Position numbers and translations under genes: made by a program
Shown: in pieces, positions 21,514-30,105 of the stretch
Numbering within the stretch: the first letter of the stretch is position 1
Layout of the letters: each line of letters opens with the position of its first letter
The notes under the pieces: model-generated
What the model saw: the letters and a program-made list of their open reading frames with translations, nothing else
Told to the model about the DNA's origin: nothing
Database searches by the model: none
From: Falsihalocynthiibacter arcticus
Lineage (GTDB): Bacteria; Pseudomonadota; Alphaproteobacteria; Rhodobacterales; Rhodobacteraceae
Assembly (NCBI RefSeq): GCF_000812665.2
Contig: NZ_CP014327.1
Span: forward strand, 2,261,501-2,325,500
Length of the DNA stretch: 64,000 bases
Direction of reading: 5' to 3'

Positions 21514-22601
21514 TGAGTTATCCTCCCTATTGACAAAAGTTTGGTGGTCGAGGTCGGCAGGTCTTTCACGGAATTGCCGAGAGTTACGGGGCCACTGACC
21601 AAAATCGGGGTTGTGGGTTCGTCGGTGGTGCCGTCGATCATGCCCAGCAACAGATCCGTCGCGCGGATCCCAATTGCGGCGTACGGCAATTCTGCCGAGG
21701 TCAGTGTCGGGTAGAGCGTCTGGGTGATCAGCTTGTGATTGTCGTAGCCTGCAACCGACAGATCATCAGGCAGGGATAAACCGCGACTGCGCAAGATACC
21801 GTAAGCGCGCATCGCCATGCGATCATTACCGAAGCAGATGACGGTGGGCGGTTCGGGCAGCGTCAATACGCGGTCGATGGCGTCCCACAAAAGCTGCACT
21901 TCGGTGACACTGTCGGTCGTATCGACATCTGCGGCGACGATCAGCTTTGGCTCGAAAGGCAAATCGGCTTGTTCTAGCGCGTCGCGATATCCTTCGGTCC
22001 GCAGTTTGGTCGCATCCTGCCACGGGCTAAGCGTCAGATAGGCAATCCGGCGATGACCTTTCGCGATCAGACTTTTCACAAGGCTCATCTGTCCGCGGTA
22101 ATCATCTGGCAGGACCGATGGCGTGCCGATGTCGTCATAGCAGTTGGCCAGCACCAGTTTGGTGGACGGCGATACTGGCGGCAATTCAATGCGTCGGTGG
22201 TGATCGGCTACATAGATGATACCTTCAACACGATGTTCTTCGAACGTGCGGATCAGTTGCGGGACACGGTCCATTTTGCCGCCCGTATCGGCGATCAACA
22301 GTGTCTTACCGCTTTCCTCCATCGCCTTCTGGATGCCCTGTACGATGAACAAATCCGGCAGGCCGGATACATCCGTGCGACTGGGGGATAGCGAAATGGC
22401 CCCCGTGATAAGCCCCACCAGCCCCGACTTGTTTGATCGCATCGCGCGGGCCGCAGTTGATGGAACATAGCCCAGTTCTGCAATGGCTCGTTCGACTAAC
22501 TCCTTGGTTGTTATCTTGACGGCACCGTCGCGGTTGATCACGCGGCTGACGGTCTTGGGCGATACGCCTGAAACCCGTGCGACATCATAAATGGTTGCCA
22601 T
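21510..22601 (-). CDS. LacI-family transcriptional regulator of the sugar operon
   Basis: This 363-residue repressor has the N-terminal helix-turn-helix and hinge (MATIYDVARVSGVSPKTVSR, LGYVPSTAARAMRS) followed by a periplasmic-binding-protein-like effector domain (GLITGAISLS, YDDIGTPSVLPDD, RIAYLTLSPW, ICFGNDRMAM). I chose the ATG at 22601 because the family starts at MATIYDVA. It is the first gene of the operon it presumably represses, so it is probably autoregulated through the tandem operator at 22656-22685. Confidence 0.93.
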   Translation of the reverse strand: MATIYDVARVSGVSPKTVSRVINRDGAVKITTKELVERAIAELGYVPSTAARAMRSNKSGLVGLITGAISLSPSRTDVSGLPDLFIVQGIQKAMEESGKTLLIADTGGKMDRVPQLIRTFEEHRVEGIIYVADHHRRIELPPVSPSTKLVLANCYDDIGTPSVLPDDYRGQMSLVKSLIAKGHRRIAYLTLSPWQDATKLRTEGYRDALEQADLPFEPKLIVAADVDTTDSVTEVQLLWDAIDRVLTLPEPPTVICFGNDRMAMRAYGILRSRGLSLPDDLSVAGYDNHKLITQTLYPTLTSAELPYAAIGIRATDLLLGMIDGTTDEPTTPILVSGPVTLGNSVKDLPTSTTKLLSIGRITQ

Positions 22602-22655
22602 GTGATACCCTCCCAAATCTCAGCGGGCGGCACCTTAGAATCGGTGTTGCCCTAA

Positions 22656-22685
22656 ATGACACCGATGTCATGACACCGATGTCAT
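22656..22685. promoter_or_regulatory. Tandem LacI-type operator
   Basis: Two exact copies of ATGACACCGATGTCAT (22656-22671 and 22670-22685) lie with a 14-bp offset, 55 bases upstream of the regulator start. Each has 6-bp inverted arms ATGACA/TGTCAT around CCGA, the size and symmetry expected for a LacI-family operator. A third partial site, TCGGTGTT, lies at 22641-22648. Confidence 0.85.
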
Positions 22686-22990
22686 CAGTGTGTCAATGTA
22701 ATCTTTTGTTGGGGACCCGATGCGCCAGCACCGTGAACCTTGCGCTGAGAAAATTGAAATGCCTCCGAGTGTCAGTGAATCGAGCTATCATTTTGCGGTT
22801 TGCCGCTCGACAATTTACAACTTGCCTAGCTGTGGCAGAAACCTACCGCTATTTGGCTCCATGGGCGCTGACGTCAGGCACTAACCGTCGCCCATTATTT
22901 TTGAAAAATCTTATTTATCTCAGTTGGTTAATTTGGAATTGGCTGGCCCGCGTGTCGAATTTAATACGTAGCACAGCATTTCAAACCTCA
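22686..22990. other. Gap without supported gene
   Basis: Only short frames are present. A stretch around 22780-22830 reads weakly like a helix-turn-helix (FAVCRSTIYNL) but stops soon after. The promoter of the LacI operon should lie at the left end. Confidence 0.35.
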
Positions 22991-23500
22991 CTATGCACTC
23001 GCCACCTTCGCAGCCCCCGAAATTGCCATTTTCAGCAACCGTGTCATTGCGCTGCGCGTTTTAAACCCTGTGTGAGCGGTCAAAGTAACTTTCGGAAGTC
23101 GAGTGAGGACATTGTTGACCGCTAGGGGTTCATAATCAAAGACATCAAGAGCAGCATGGCCGAGCGTTCCCGCGCTTAGATGGCGCACAAGGGCAGTAGT
23201 CTCCACAAGTTCCGCACGGGCCGTATTGACAAAAATTGAGTCTCTTTTCATCAATTTCAACCGTTTGTCGTCAAGAAATCCTGCCGTGTTCTTATTGAAT
23301 CCAAGGTGCAGAGACACGACATCCGAACGCAGGAGCAATTCTTCCAGTTCGACGTCTTCAATATTTCCCATGTTTTCGATGGGGCTTCTGTTCCAGCCAA
23401 CGACCTTGAATCTGACGTCGGCGGCGAAAGATCCGAAATGACGTCCGATTCCGCCCAAACCAATCACTCCAACTGTCATTTCGGAATATTCCCTTGCCAC
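22991..23500 (-). pseudogene. D-2-hydroxyacid dehydrogenase, C-terminal fragment
   Basis: The 169 residues cover the NAD-binding domain of the D-isomer 2-hydroxyacid dehydrogenase family: GVIGLGGIGRHF (Rossmann loop), SDVVSLHLGFNKNTAGFLDD, FVNTARAELVE and AALDVFDYEPLAVNN, with the catalytic-His region as LTAHTGF. The first half (about 140 residues of the catalytic domain) is missing, and transposase sequence begins just beyond the start, so this is probably an IS-truncated gene. Confidence 0.8.
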
Positions 23501-23559
23501 TTGTGGCTCCCAGATTTAGGTGCGCACATTGCGGTCCATTTGGTACACACGCCGAACGG

Positions 23560-23827
23560 CGCACAGAGTCAACACCAAAACGCCCGCCAAGACGCCCGCC
23601 AAGTTGCCTGCGACATCGCTAAGACTAAGCAATATGCGGTCTCAATGCGGTTGAGGAAAAAGGTCGAGATGCTCTTCGCTCATCTCAAACGCATCCTGGG
23701 GTTGAGACGGCTCCGATTGCGCGGCCGTAACGGTGCGAAAGACGAATTCTTACTCGCTGCAACCGCCCAAAACCTCCGCAAACTCGCCAAGATCCTTCCT
23801 GCACCGCAGCAAATGCAAAAAGCCTGA
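23560..23827 (+). mobile_element. Transposase C-terminal fragment (IS1182-like)
   Basis: From about 23560 the plus strand encodes the tail of a DDE transposase: QNARQDARQVACDIAKTKQY, RKKVEMLFAHLKRILGL and GAKDEFLLAATAQNLRKLAK. This is the well-conserved end of IS1182-type transposases, holding the catalytic Glu region. The remaining roughly 80% of the transposase and clear terminal repeats are absent, so it is a remnant. It abuts the truncated dehydrogenase. Confidence 0.75.
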
Positions 23828-24176
23828 TAAGAAAGGCGCTCGCGCCGAATTGAAAGCCCAACTTGTTGCGCGCGCAATACGGTGTTTTTCCACAAAATCG
23901 GCTTGAAGCCGACATTCGCCGCGTAAATGCCCGCTAAGCAATGGGCCGTTCGCGACATCGATGGATTAATGATTTGGCCCAATTCCTGCACCATGCACAT
24001 TTCGGATTAAAGGGCGGTTTGCAGACCTTCGCTGCGCTTTGCACTAAGGGCAGCTATGCGGCCTTTTCTGCCATTGGACGAAGGTCTTTGAATGTGCGTT
24101 TTCGCTGCGCTTGCTCCTGATTCGTCTATCTGGAAGACGGGGATCTCGATAGCATAAATCTTTGGGGACCGTTGCC
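23828..24176. other. Gap between transposase remnant and gntR
   Basis: No gene is supported. Short mixed frames only; this is probably further IS debris together with the 3' flank of the regulator gene. Confidence 0.35.
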
Positions 24177-24887
24177 TTAAACTGCCCGGTTTACAACCAA
24201 TCCGCGCGATAGATGCACGCGCATCGCTTTAGAAGCGGCCACCGGATCTTTGGCCGCGATCGCGTCGTAAATCGCAACATGATGTGCAATCAGTTCTTCA
24301 AAGAATGCGTCACGCTCTGTGCCGAATTCCAGTCGAAGGACCACGCGCGGGATGATTTGAGTGCCAAGAAAATGCATGAAATCTACAAGATAACTGTTGT
24401 GTGTGGCCTCTGCGATTTTGACATGAAAATTAAAATCTTCCTCAGCGCCGCCGACGCTTTCAGCGTTAAGCTGGTTAATAATATCCAACGCTTGTTTTAT
24501 CGTCGCAAGCTCGTCGTCGGTACGGCGCGTTGCTGCAAGTGCGGCCGCTTCCGTTTCGATCCCGAGCCGCAGCTCCATGCTCTGGCGGATGTGGTCAATT
24601 TCACTGATGCTGTTATCGCCAAAACGAAATGGGCGTGTGGGTAGATGTTCCGCCACAAACACACCGCGGCCATGTTGAGATTCCACAAGTCCCTCGGCAC
24701 CCAAGGCTGAAATTGCCTCGCGGATGACGGTCCGGCTCACGCCAAACATATCTATCAACTTAAGCTCGGTCGGGAGCTGTTGCCCAGCGATCCATTGGCG
24801 GTCGTCGATCATCTTTCGCAGCCGGTTGGCCACATCCACGCTTAGGCGGGGCCGTTTTGCCGATACTGGCGAAGGATTAACTTGCAA
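24177..24887 (-). CDS. FadR-subfamily GntR regulator
   Basis: This 236-residue regulator has an N-terminal winged helix (LPTELKLIDMFGVSRTVIRE, ISALGAEGLVESQHGRGVFV) and an all-helical FCD effector domain. The FCD metal/ligand-site residues are recognisable in DFNFHVKIAEATHN, in the His pair of ELIAHHVAIYD and in MRVHLSRG. It is divergent from the thioredoxin-fold/amino-acid ABC/GST cassette and probably controls it. The ligand is unknown; FCD proteins usually bind small carboxylates or amino acids. Confidence 0.92.
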   Translation of the reverse strand: MQVNPSPVSAKRPRLSVDVANRLRKMIDDRQWIAGQQLPTELKLIDMFGVSRTVIREAISALGAEGLVESQHGRGVFVAEHLPTRPFRFGDNSISEIDHIRQSMELRLGIETEAAALAATRRTDDELATIKQALDIINQLNAESVGGAEEDFNFHVKIAEATHNSYLVDFMHFLGTQIIPRVVLRLEFGTERDAFFEELIAHHVAIYDAIAAKDPVAASKAMRVHLSRGLVVNRAV

Positions 24888-24997
24888 CGATCAAATCTCC
24901 TGTTGTGCAATCAAGGTGTAAGGGGCGACCCAAGGCTGAACGCATAAAGGTTTTTTTACATACTGCCAATCAAATCACAACCTCACCACAAAATAAT

Positions 24998-25025
24998 ATA
25001 TGACGTGTGACGTATGACATCATAT
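24998..25025. promoter_or_regulatory. Repeat-rich operator candidate between gntR and the ABC/GST cassette
   Basis: The divergent promoter region contains three heptads TGACGTG-TGACGTA-TGACATC at 25001, 25008 and 25015, enclosed by an inverted repeat ATATGA...TCATAT (24998-25003 and 25020-25025). A possible -35 (TTGACT, 25031) with TTTATT 16 bases later follows on the plus strand. This is a likely binding site for the adjacent GntR protein. Confidence 0.5.
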
Positions 25026-25123
25026 AACTATTGACTTAGGTTTACACTTCGCTTTATTTGATCCTCAACAATTCACGTCATCGCAAATGCGAAGGCATTC
25101 GACCAAATGAGGAACCGCAGATC

Positions 25124-25651
25124 ATGAACGGACAATCAAAACCTGTCGTCGGGGCGCCAATGCCCACAATCTCCGTTCCGCAATTGGGAGGTGGTACGAT
25201 GACGATCGGTGGCGCGACTAAGGATTGGACGCTTTTCGTTGTGTATCGCGGCCGCCATTGCGGGCGCTGCAAAAACTACCTGAACACACTTGAGGCCATG
25301 AATGCTGACTGGGAAAAGGCCGGTTTCACCATCAAGATCGTATCTGCCGACACCAAGGAACGCGCGTCTTTGGATATTGCCGAATACAAGTGGAGCGTGG
25401 ATGTCGGGTATGGTCTGAGTGTTGCACAAATGGCCACTCTCGGTCTTTACGTCACTGAGCCAACAAACAACGGCGACGCCATTGCACGGTTTGCGGAACC
25501 CGGTATTTTCTGCATCGATCCAGACGGAAATATCGTCGTTGCGGCGATTTCAAACGCCCCATCGGCGCGTCCTGATCTCGCGCAGTTATTGGACGGCATG
25601 CAATTCACCATCTCAAATAACCTGCCATTTCGAGGGACTGTGACGGCATAG
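25124..25651 (+). CDS. Peroxiredoxin-like (AhpC/TSA-fold) protein
   Basis: This 175-residue cytoplasmic protein has a thioredoxin fold. Strand-loop TLFVVYRGRHCGRCKNYL carries a CxxC pair where peroxiredoxins have the peroxidatic Cys, and EPGIFCIDPDGNIVVAAI is the typical late strand. The ATG at 25124 follows GAGGAACC; the longer frame from 25058 has no such support. It heads a cassette with an amino-acid ABC transporter and two glutathione transferases, so a thiol-redox role is likely. It could be a disulfide reductase rather than a peroxidase. Confidence 0.8.
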   Translation: MNGQSKPVVGAPMPTISVPQLGGGTMTIGGATKDWTLFVVYRGRHCGRCKNYLNTLEAMNADWEKAGFTIKIVSADTKERASLDIAEYKWSVDVGYGLSVAQMATLGLYVTEPTNNGDAIARFAEPGIFCIDPDGNIVVAAISNAPSARPDLAQLLDGMQFTISNNLPFRGTVTA

Positions 25652-25763
25652 ACTTCTAACGCGGGGCCACTTCGCCCGGTGTGAATACAGCCCCAGGAAT
25701 GCGGAGAGGAGATGTCCGCAGATTGGGAGCTAGGAAAATTGTACCAACAGCAGGGAGGCTTCT

Positions 25764-26432
25764 GTGTACGACTTTAACTTTGCACCGGTATTCGACTCGT
25801 TCGGATCACTCCTTGTGGGCGCGTGGCTAACTGTACAAATGTCGTGTATCGCGATGGTCGTCGGATTGATCCTTTCGATCTTTGGCGCGGTCGGAAAGAC
25901 CTCCGGTCCCAAACCTGTCCGTATTGCGATCAATGTCTACATTGAGGTCATCAGAAACACGCCGTTTCTCATCCAATTATATTTCTTTTTCTTTGCGTTG
26001 CCAGCATTGGGCCTGCGTCTTGGTCCAAATCAGGCGGCACTGCTGGCGCTTGTTGTAAACTTTGGCGCCTACGGGACCGAAATCATGCGGGCCGGTGTTG
26101 CTTCAGTAGGTCACGGAAACATCGAAGCCGCGAAAACGGTCGGCTTGAACTTCTTTCAGACCCTGCGCTACGTGATCCTCAAGCCTGCAATGAGGGCGGT
26201 CTACCCGGCACTCACGAGCCAATTCATCTATCTAATGCTGGCCAGCAGCGTTGTGTCGGTTATTTCAGCGACCGACCTAGCCGCAGCGGGCAATGACCTG
26301 CAGTCCCAAACCTTTGCGAGCTTCGAAGTCTACATCGTTATCACGGCGATGTACTTTGCGATGTCGCTCGCGTTTTCAGGCGTCTTCGCCCTTATCGGCA
26401 AATACGCGTTCTCCTATCCAGTGAATAGGTAG
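25764..26432 (+). CDS. Polar amino-acid ABC transporter permease (HisM/GlnP type) 1
   Basis: This 222-residue inner-membrane protein has four to five TM helices. Family motifs are IEVIRNTPFLIQLYFFFFAL and the EAA loop GNIEAAKTVGLNFFQTLRYV. It starts with GTG at 25764, preceded by AGGGAGG. It forms a heterodimer with the next permease, whose ATG follows 6 bases after its stop. Confidence 0.92.
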   Translation: MYDFNFAPVFDSFGSLLVGAWLTVQMSCIAMVVGLILSIFGAVGKTSGPKPVRIAINVYIEVIRNTPFLIQLYFFFFALPALGLRLGPNQAALLALVVNFGAYGTEIMRAGVASVGHGNIEAAKTVGLNFFQTLRYVILKPAMRAVYPALTSQFIYLMLASSVVSVISATDLAAAGNDLQSQTFASFEVYIVITAMYFAMSLAFSGVFALIGKYAFSYPVNR

Positions 26433-26438
26433 CTCAAG

Positions 26439-27095
26439 ATGATCCGAGAATTTGGTCCAAACGAAATCATCTACATTACGCTGGCAATCAGATATACAAT
26501 CCTGCTGTCGCTTATCGCCTTTGCTGGCGGTGCAGTGGGCGGGTTGATAATTGCCTTGATGCGGGTGTCCCAGAACAAATACCGGCGTTGGTTTGCGGTG
26601 GCGTTCATTCGGGTGTTTCAGGGCACGCCGCTGTTGATGCAATTGTTTCTCGCTTATTTCGGTATGGCGATCTTGGGCTTTCCAATCGACCCTTGGACGG
26701 CGGCCAGCTTTGCGTTGATCTTGCACGCAGCGGCATTTCTCGGCGAGATCTGGCGCGGGTGCATTGAGGCCGTGCCGTCGGGCCAGCACGAAGCCGCCCG
26801 CGTCGTCGGGCTCGGATATGTCAATCGTATGCGACATGTTGTGTTGCCGCAGGCAATGCGTATCGCCCTCGGCCCGACCACAGGGTTTCTCGTCCAGCTG
26901 ATAAAGGCGACCTCGCTTGCGTCCATTATCGGGTTCACTGAGTTGACCCGAGCCGGCCAGATCATCAGCAACGCCACTTTCCAGCCGTTCATGGTGATCA
27001 GCCTTGTCGCCGCGTTGTATTTCGTCCTGTGCTGGCCGCTTTCAAAATTGGCCTCCAACATGGAGCACAAATTCAATCAAGCCACGACACGTTAA
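26439..27095 (+). CDS. Polar amino-acid ABC transporter permease 2
   Basis: This 218-residue permease shares the family pattern: IRVFQGTPLLMQLFLAYFG, then GQHEAARVVGLGYVNRMRHV as the EAA loop. Together with the first permease it makes the membrane channel of a PAAT-family importer. Confidence 0.92.
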   Translation: MIREFGPNEIIYITLAIRYTILLSLIAFAGGAVGGLIIALMRVSQNKYRRWFAVAFIRVFQGTPLLMQLFLAYFGMAILGFPIDPWTAASFALILHAAAFLGEIWRGCIEAVPSGQHEAARVVGLGYVNRMRHVVLPQAMRIALGPTTGFLVQLIKATSLASIIGFTELTRAGQIISNATFQPFMVISLVAALYFVLCWPLSKLASNMEHKFNQATTR

Positions 27096-27145
27096 CCCTT
27101 CATGCGAGACAAACGCCTGAAGCCCAAAAGGAAAGAGTCATACAA

Positions 27146-27934
27146 ATGAAACTTTTGAATATTCTAAAAACCATGTTGGGCGCCGCTGTCCTGAGCAGCG
27201 CTTTAACCCAGCCAGCTGCGGCGGCTGAACTTGCCAACATCAAAGATGCAGGCGTGATCAACATTGGCGTTCTGATCGACTTCCCACCTTACGGCATCAT
27301 GAATGAAAATAATGAACCCGACGGCTATGATGCGACGGTCGCAAAGATGTTCGCGGACGATATCGGTGTAGAACTTAACTTAATTCCGGTCACCGGCCCG
27401 AACCGGATCCCTTACCTGCTGAGCGGGCAGGTGGATGTTCTGGTATCGTCACTTGCAATCACGCCAGCACGCGCCGAACAGGTGGATTTCTCAAACCCCT
27501 ACGCTGCTATCCGCATTGGTATCATGGCAGAGGCCGACCTAGATATCTCGTCGGCGGATGATCTTGACGGGGTCAGCGTTGCCGTTGCCCGCGCCAGTGG
27601 TCAGGACGCAACGATCACCGAAATCGCGCCGGAAGGGACAGTTATCCGACGGTTCGATGATGACGTCAGCGCGGTCCAAGCCCTGCTGTCGGGTCAGGTA
27701 CAGGCGATTGGCGCCTCTAATACGGTGATGGCGCAAATCCGCCATGTCGCCCCGGGTCAGTTCGATGAAAAATTCACCCTGAACCAATTCCGACTGGCAA
27801 TCGCGGTCACACCCGACGCGCCAGAACTTCTTGCCTACGCAAATGCCTTCCTCGCACGTGTCACCGAGTCGGGTGCCTTGAACGAAGTTCACATGCAGTG
27901 GCTCGACGAACCGCTTCCAGACTTCACTGAATAA
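27146..27934 (+). CDS. Polar amino-acid ABC transporter substrate-binding protein
   Basis: This 262-residue family-3 solute-binding protein has a signal peptide (cleavage near AAAA-ELANI). The binding lobes show VLIDFPPYGIMNENNEPDGY (typical of the ligand-facing loop), SSLAITPARAEQVDFSNPYA and a late FRLAIAVTPD. The ATG at 27146 follows GGAAAGAG and is preferred to the longer frame that overlaps the upstream permease. The ligand is not evident; the neighbouring GSTs suggest a thiol amino acid or peptide (inference). Confidence 0.92.
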   Translation: MKLLNILKTMLGAAVLSSALTQPAAAAELANIKDAGVINIGVLIDFPPYGIMNENNEPDGYDATVAKMFADDIGVELNLIPVTGPNRIPYLLSGQVDVLVSSLAITPARAEQVDFSNPYAAIRIGIMAEADLDISSADDLDGVSVAVARASGQDATITEIAPEGTVIRRFDDDVSAVQALLSGQVQAIGASNTVMAQIRHVAPGQFDEKFTLNQFRLAIAVTPDAPELLAYANAFLARVTESGALNEVHMQWLDEPLPDFTE

Positions 27935-27956
27935 TTAGAAAAAGGAAAGCAATCCA

Positions 27957-28715
27957 ATGTCCTCCCAGCCCGTTCCAACTGTGCAATTGGCACCAGAACT
28001 CGCAATCGAAATGACCCAAATCGAAAAATGGTATGGCGCATTTCAGGTCCTTCACGGTGTTGATCTGACAGTTGCGGCGGGTGAACGCATTGTGATTTGC
28101 GGCCCTTCCGGATCCGGAAAGTCGACCCTCATCCGCTGTATCAACCAGCTTGAGGCGATTCAAAAGGGATCCATTAAGGTGAACGGCACCGTTTTGGATA
28201 AAAACGCCAAGACGGTGCCGCTCGACATAGGTATGGTGTTCCAGCAGTTCAACCTGTTTCCGCATATGACGGTTCTGGAGAACTGCGTCCTTGGCCCCGT
28301 TAAGGCCCTAAAAGTGAGCAAGGAAGAGGCAACGCAGACGGCGCGGGAATACCTCAAGCGGGTTCGCATTCCCGAACAAGCCGACAAATATCCTGCCCAA
28401 CTGTCCGGTGGGCAGCAGCAACGCGTCGCCATCGCGCGGGCGCTGTGCATGAGGCCGCGCATTATGTTGTTCGACGAGCCAACATCGGCGCTGGATCCCG
28501 AGATGGTGAAGGAAGTCTTGGATACGATGATCGACCTCGCGCAGGATGGGATGACCATGATCTGCGTGACACACGAAATGGGGTTCGCGCGGGCCGTCGC
28601 GGATCGCGTTATTTTCATGGACCACGGCCAGATCGTCGAAGAGAATTCGCCGGAGCTGTTCTTTGGCAATCCGCAACATGAGCGGACAAAGAATTTCCTT
28701 GGCCAGATAGCTTAA
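27957..28715 (+). CDS. Polar amino-acid ABC transporter ATP-binding protein (GlnQ type)
   Basis: This 252-residue ATPase has Walker [11 protein letters not shown]-loop [14 protein letters not shown], signature [15 protein letters not shown], Walker [15 protein letters not shown] and switch His [10 protein letters not shown]. Its N-terminus is about 15 residues longer than in GlnQ. It completes the importer. Confidence 0.95.
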   Translation: MSSQPVPTVQLAPELAIEMTQIEKWYGAFQVLHGVDLTVAAGERIVICGPSGSGKSTLIRCINQLEAIQKGSIKVNGTVLDKNAKTVPLDIGMVFQQFNLFPHMTVLENCVLGPVKALKVSKEEATQTAREYLKRVRIPEQADKYPAQLSGGQQQRVAIARALCMRPRIMLFDEPTSALDPEMVKEVLDTMIDLAQDGMTMICVTHEMGFARAVADRVIFMDHGQIVEENSPELFFGNPQHERTKNFLGQIA

Positions 28716-28775
28716 TACAGGACCTGCACGAACTCCTGCCCCACCTCACCTGATTGATAATGAAGGACCTATCGA

Positions 28776-29405
28776 ATGATTGATTTCTACACTTGGCCCA
28801 CGCCTAATTGCCGCAAGGTTTCAATCCTTCTGGAAGAGCTCGGATTGCCCTATGAGGTGCATCCTGTCGACATCAACGACGGCGCACAGCACGCACTGGA
28901 CTTTCTCGCGATCAGCCCCAACAATAAAGTTCCGGCGATTGTGGATCGCGACACTGGTATCGCCTTGTTCGAATCCGGAGCAATCCTGCTATATCTTGCC
29001 GAGAAACACGGGAAATTTCTGCCCAAAGAACCGCAAGCCAAGGCTGAAGTGACGCAATGGCTGATGTGGCAAATGGGGGGCCTTGGGCCAATGGCCGGGC
29101 AAGCGCATCATTTCCTGAAGAACAACCCCGGCAAGGCACCCTATGCCGAAGATCGCTTCAAGACAGAAGTCGCACGGCTCTATAGAGTTCTTAATCAACA
29201 ACTTGACGGGCGTGAGTACATTTGCGGTGATTATTCTATCGCCGATATGGCCAGCTGGCCGTGGGTGTCGCGCCACGAGTGGCACCAGATTGATTTGGCC
29301 GACTACCCGAACGTACGCGCCTGGTATCGTCGTCTTCGATTGCGCGATGCGGTTCAAAACGGCTACCATGTGCCGGTCTTCGCCAATGAAATTCCAACAG
29401 GTTAA
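28776..29405 (+). CDS. Glutathione transferase-like protein, Nu/YfcG type
   Basis: This 209-residue protein has an N-terminal thioredoxin-like domain with the YfcG-type TPN motif (YTWPTPNCRKVSILLEELGL), the SPNNKVPAIVD strand with the glutathione-contacting cis-Pro, and FESGAILLYLAEK. The helical domain has SIADMASWPWV. YfcG-type enzymes reduce disulfides using two bound glutathiones. Here a Cys follows the TPN motif, unlike E. coli YfcG. It is part of the ABC/thiol cassette. Confidence 0.9.
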   Translation: MIDFYTWPTPNCRKVSILLEELGLPYEVHPVDINDGAQHALDFLAISPNNKVPAIVDRDTGIALFESGAILLYLAEKHGKFLPKEPQAKAEVTQWLMWQMGGLGPMAGQAHHFLKNNPGKAPYAEDRFKTEVARLYRVLNQQLDGREYICGDYSIADMASWPWVSRHEWHQIDLADYPNVRAWYRRLRLRDAVQNGYHVPVFANEIPTG

Positions 29406-29451
29406 ACGCCTCGATACTTGATTCACCTGATACAAAAGATTGGACGAAATT

Positions 29452-30072
29452 ATGATTAAGGTTCTCGGACGCGCCAACTCCGTTAATGTACAAAAGGTTA
29501 TGTGGTGCGCCGCAGAGCTTGATGTCGATGTGGAGAGGGTCGACATTGGTGGGGCGTTCGGAGGAAATAATACCTACGAATTTCGCGCCCTGAACCCGAA
29601 CGGAAGTGTTCCCGTCCTCATTGATGGCGACTTTGTACTTTGGGAATCCAATGCCATTGTGCGTTATCTGTGTGACCACTACGGGACCGGCGAATGGAAG
29701 TTCTCGTCAGCGCAGGAAGTAGCCTTGGCTGGTCAGTGGATGGACTGGTATCTCACGACGATGCATGCGCCAATGACGGTCTTGTTCTGGCAACTTATTC
29801 GGACCGAAGCTGGCGTGCGCAACGCGGCGCAGATTAATACGGCAATCGCAGAAGCCACAAAGCATTGGGCAATCTTGGATCAACACCTCGCCGCCTGCGA
29901 TTTTATCATGGGCGACGAACCGAGCATGGCCGACATTCCGCTTGGGAGTTCAGCATATCGCTGGCATTCGATGGGCTTTGAGCGACCCGATTTGCCAAAT
30001 GTTAAGGCGTGGTGGGACAGACTGGTGGAACGCGGTGCATATTGCGATAACGTGATGATCCCGTTAACTTGA
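29452..30072 (+). CDS. Glutathione transferase family protein
   Basis: This 206-residue GST has an N-terminal glutathione-binding domain (RANSVNVQKVMWCAAELDVD, NPNGSVPVLIDGDFVLWESN) and an all-helical C-terminal domain (SMADIPLGSSAYRW). Ser4 of SVNVQKVMW occupies the region of the activating Ser/Cys in theta/beta-like GSTs. I prefer the ATG at 29452; a TTG four codons earlier is the alternative. It immediately precedes the truncated amidohydrolase. Confidence 0.88.
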   Translation: MIKVLGRANSVNVQKVMWCAAELDVDVERVDIGGAFGGNNTYEFRALNPNGSVPVLIDGDFVLWESNAIVRYLCDHYGTGEWKFSSAQEVALAGQWMDWYLTTMHAPMTVLFWQLIRTEAGVRNAAQINTAIAEATKHWAILDQHLAACDFIMGDEPSMADIPLGSSAYRWHSMGFERPDLPNVKAWWDRLVERGAYCDNVMIPLT

Positions 30073-30105
30073 ACGTCACCCGCGCCACTTTCATCCGGGC
30101 TACGT

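Noticed and set aside
22780-22850. Helix-turn-helix-like stretch FAVCRSTIYNL as an excisionase gene
   Set aside because: The frame stops soon after and no other excisionase features are present.
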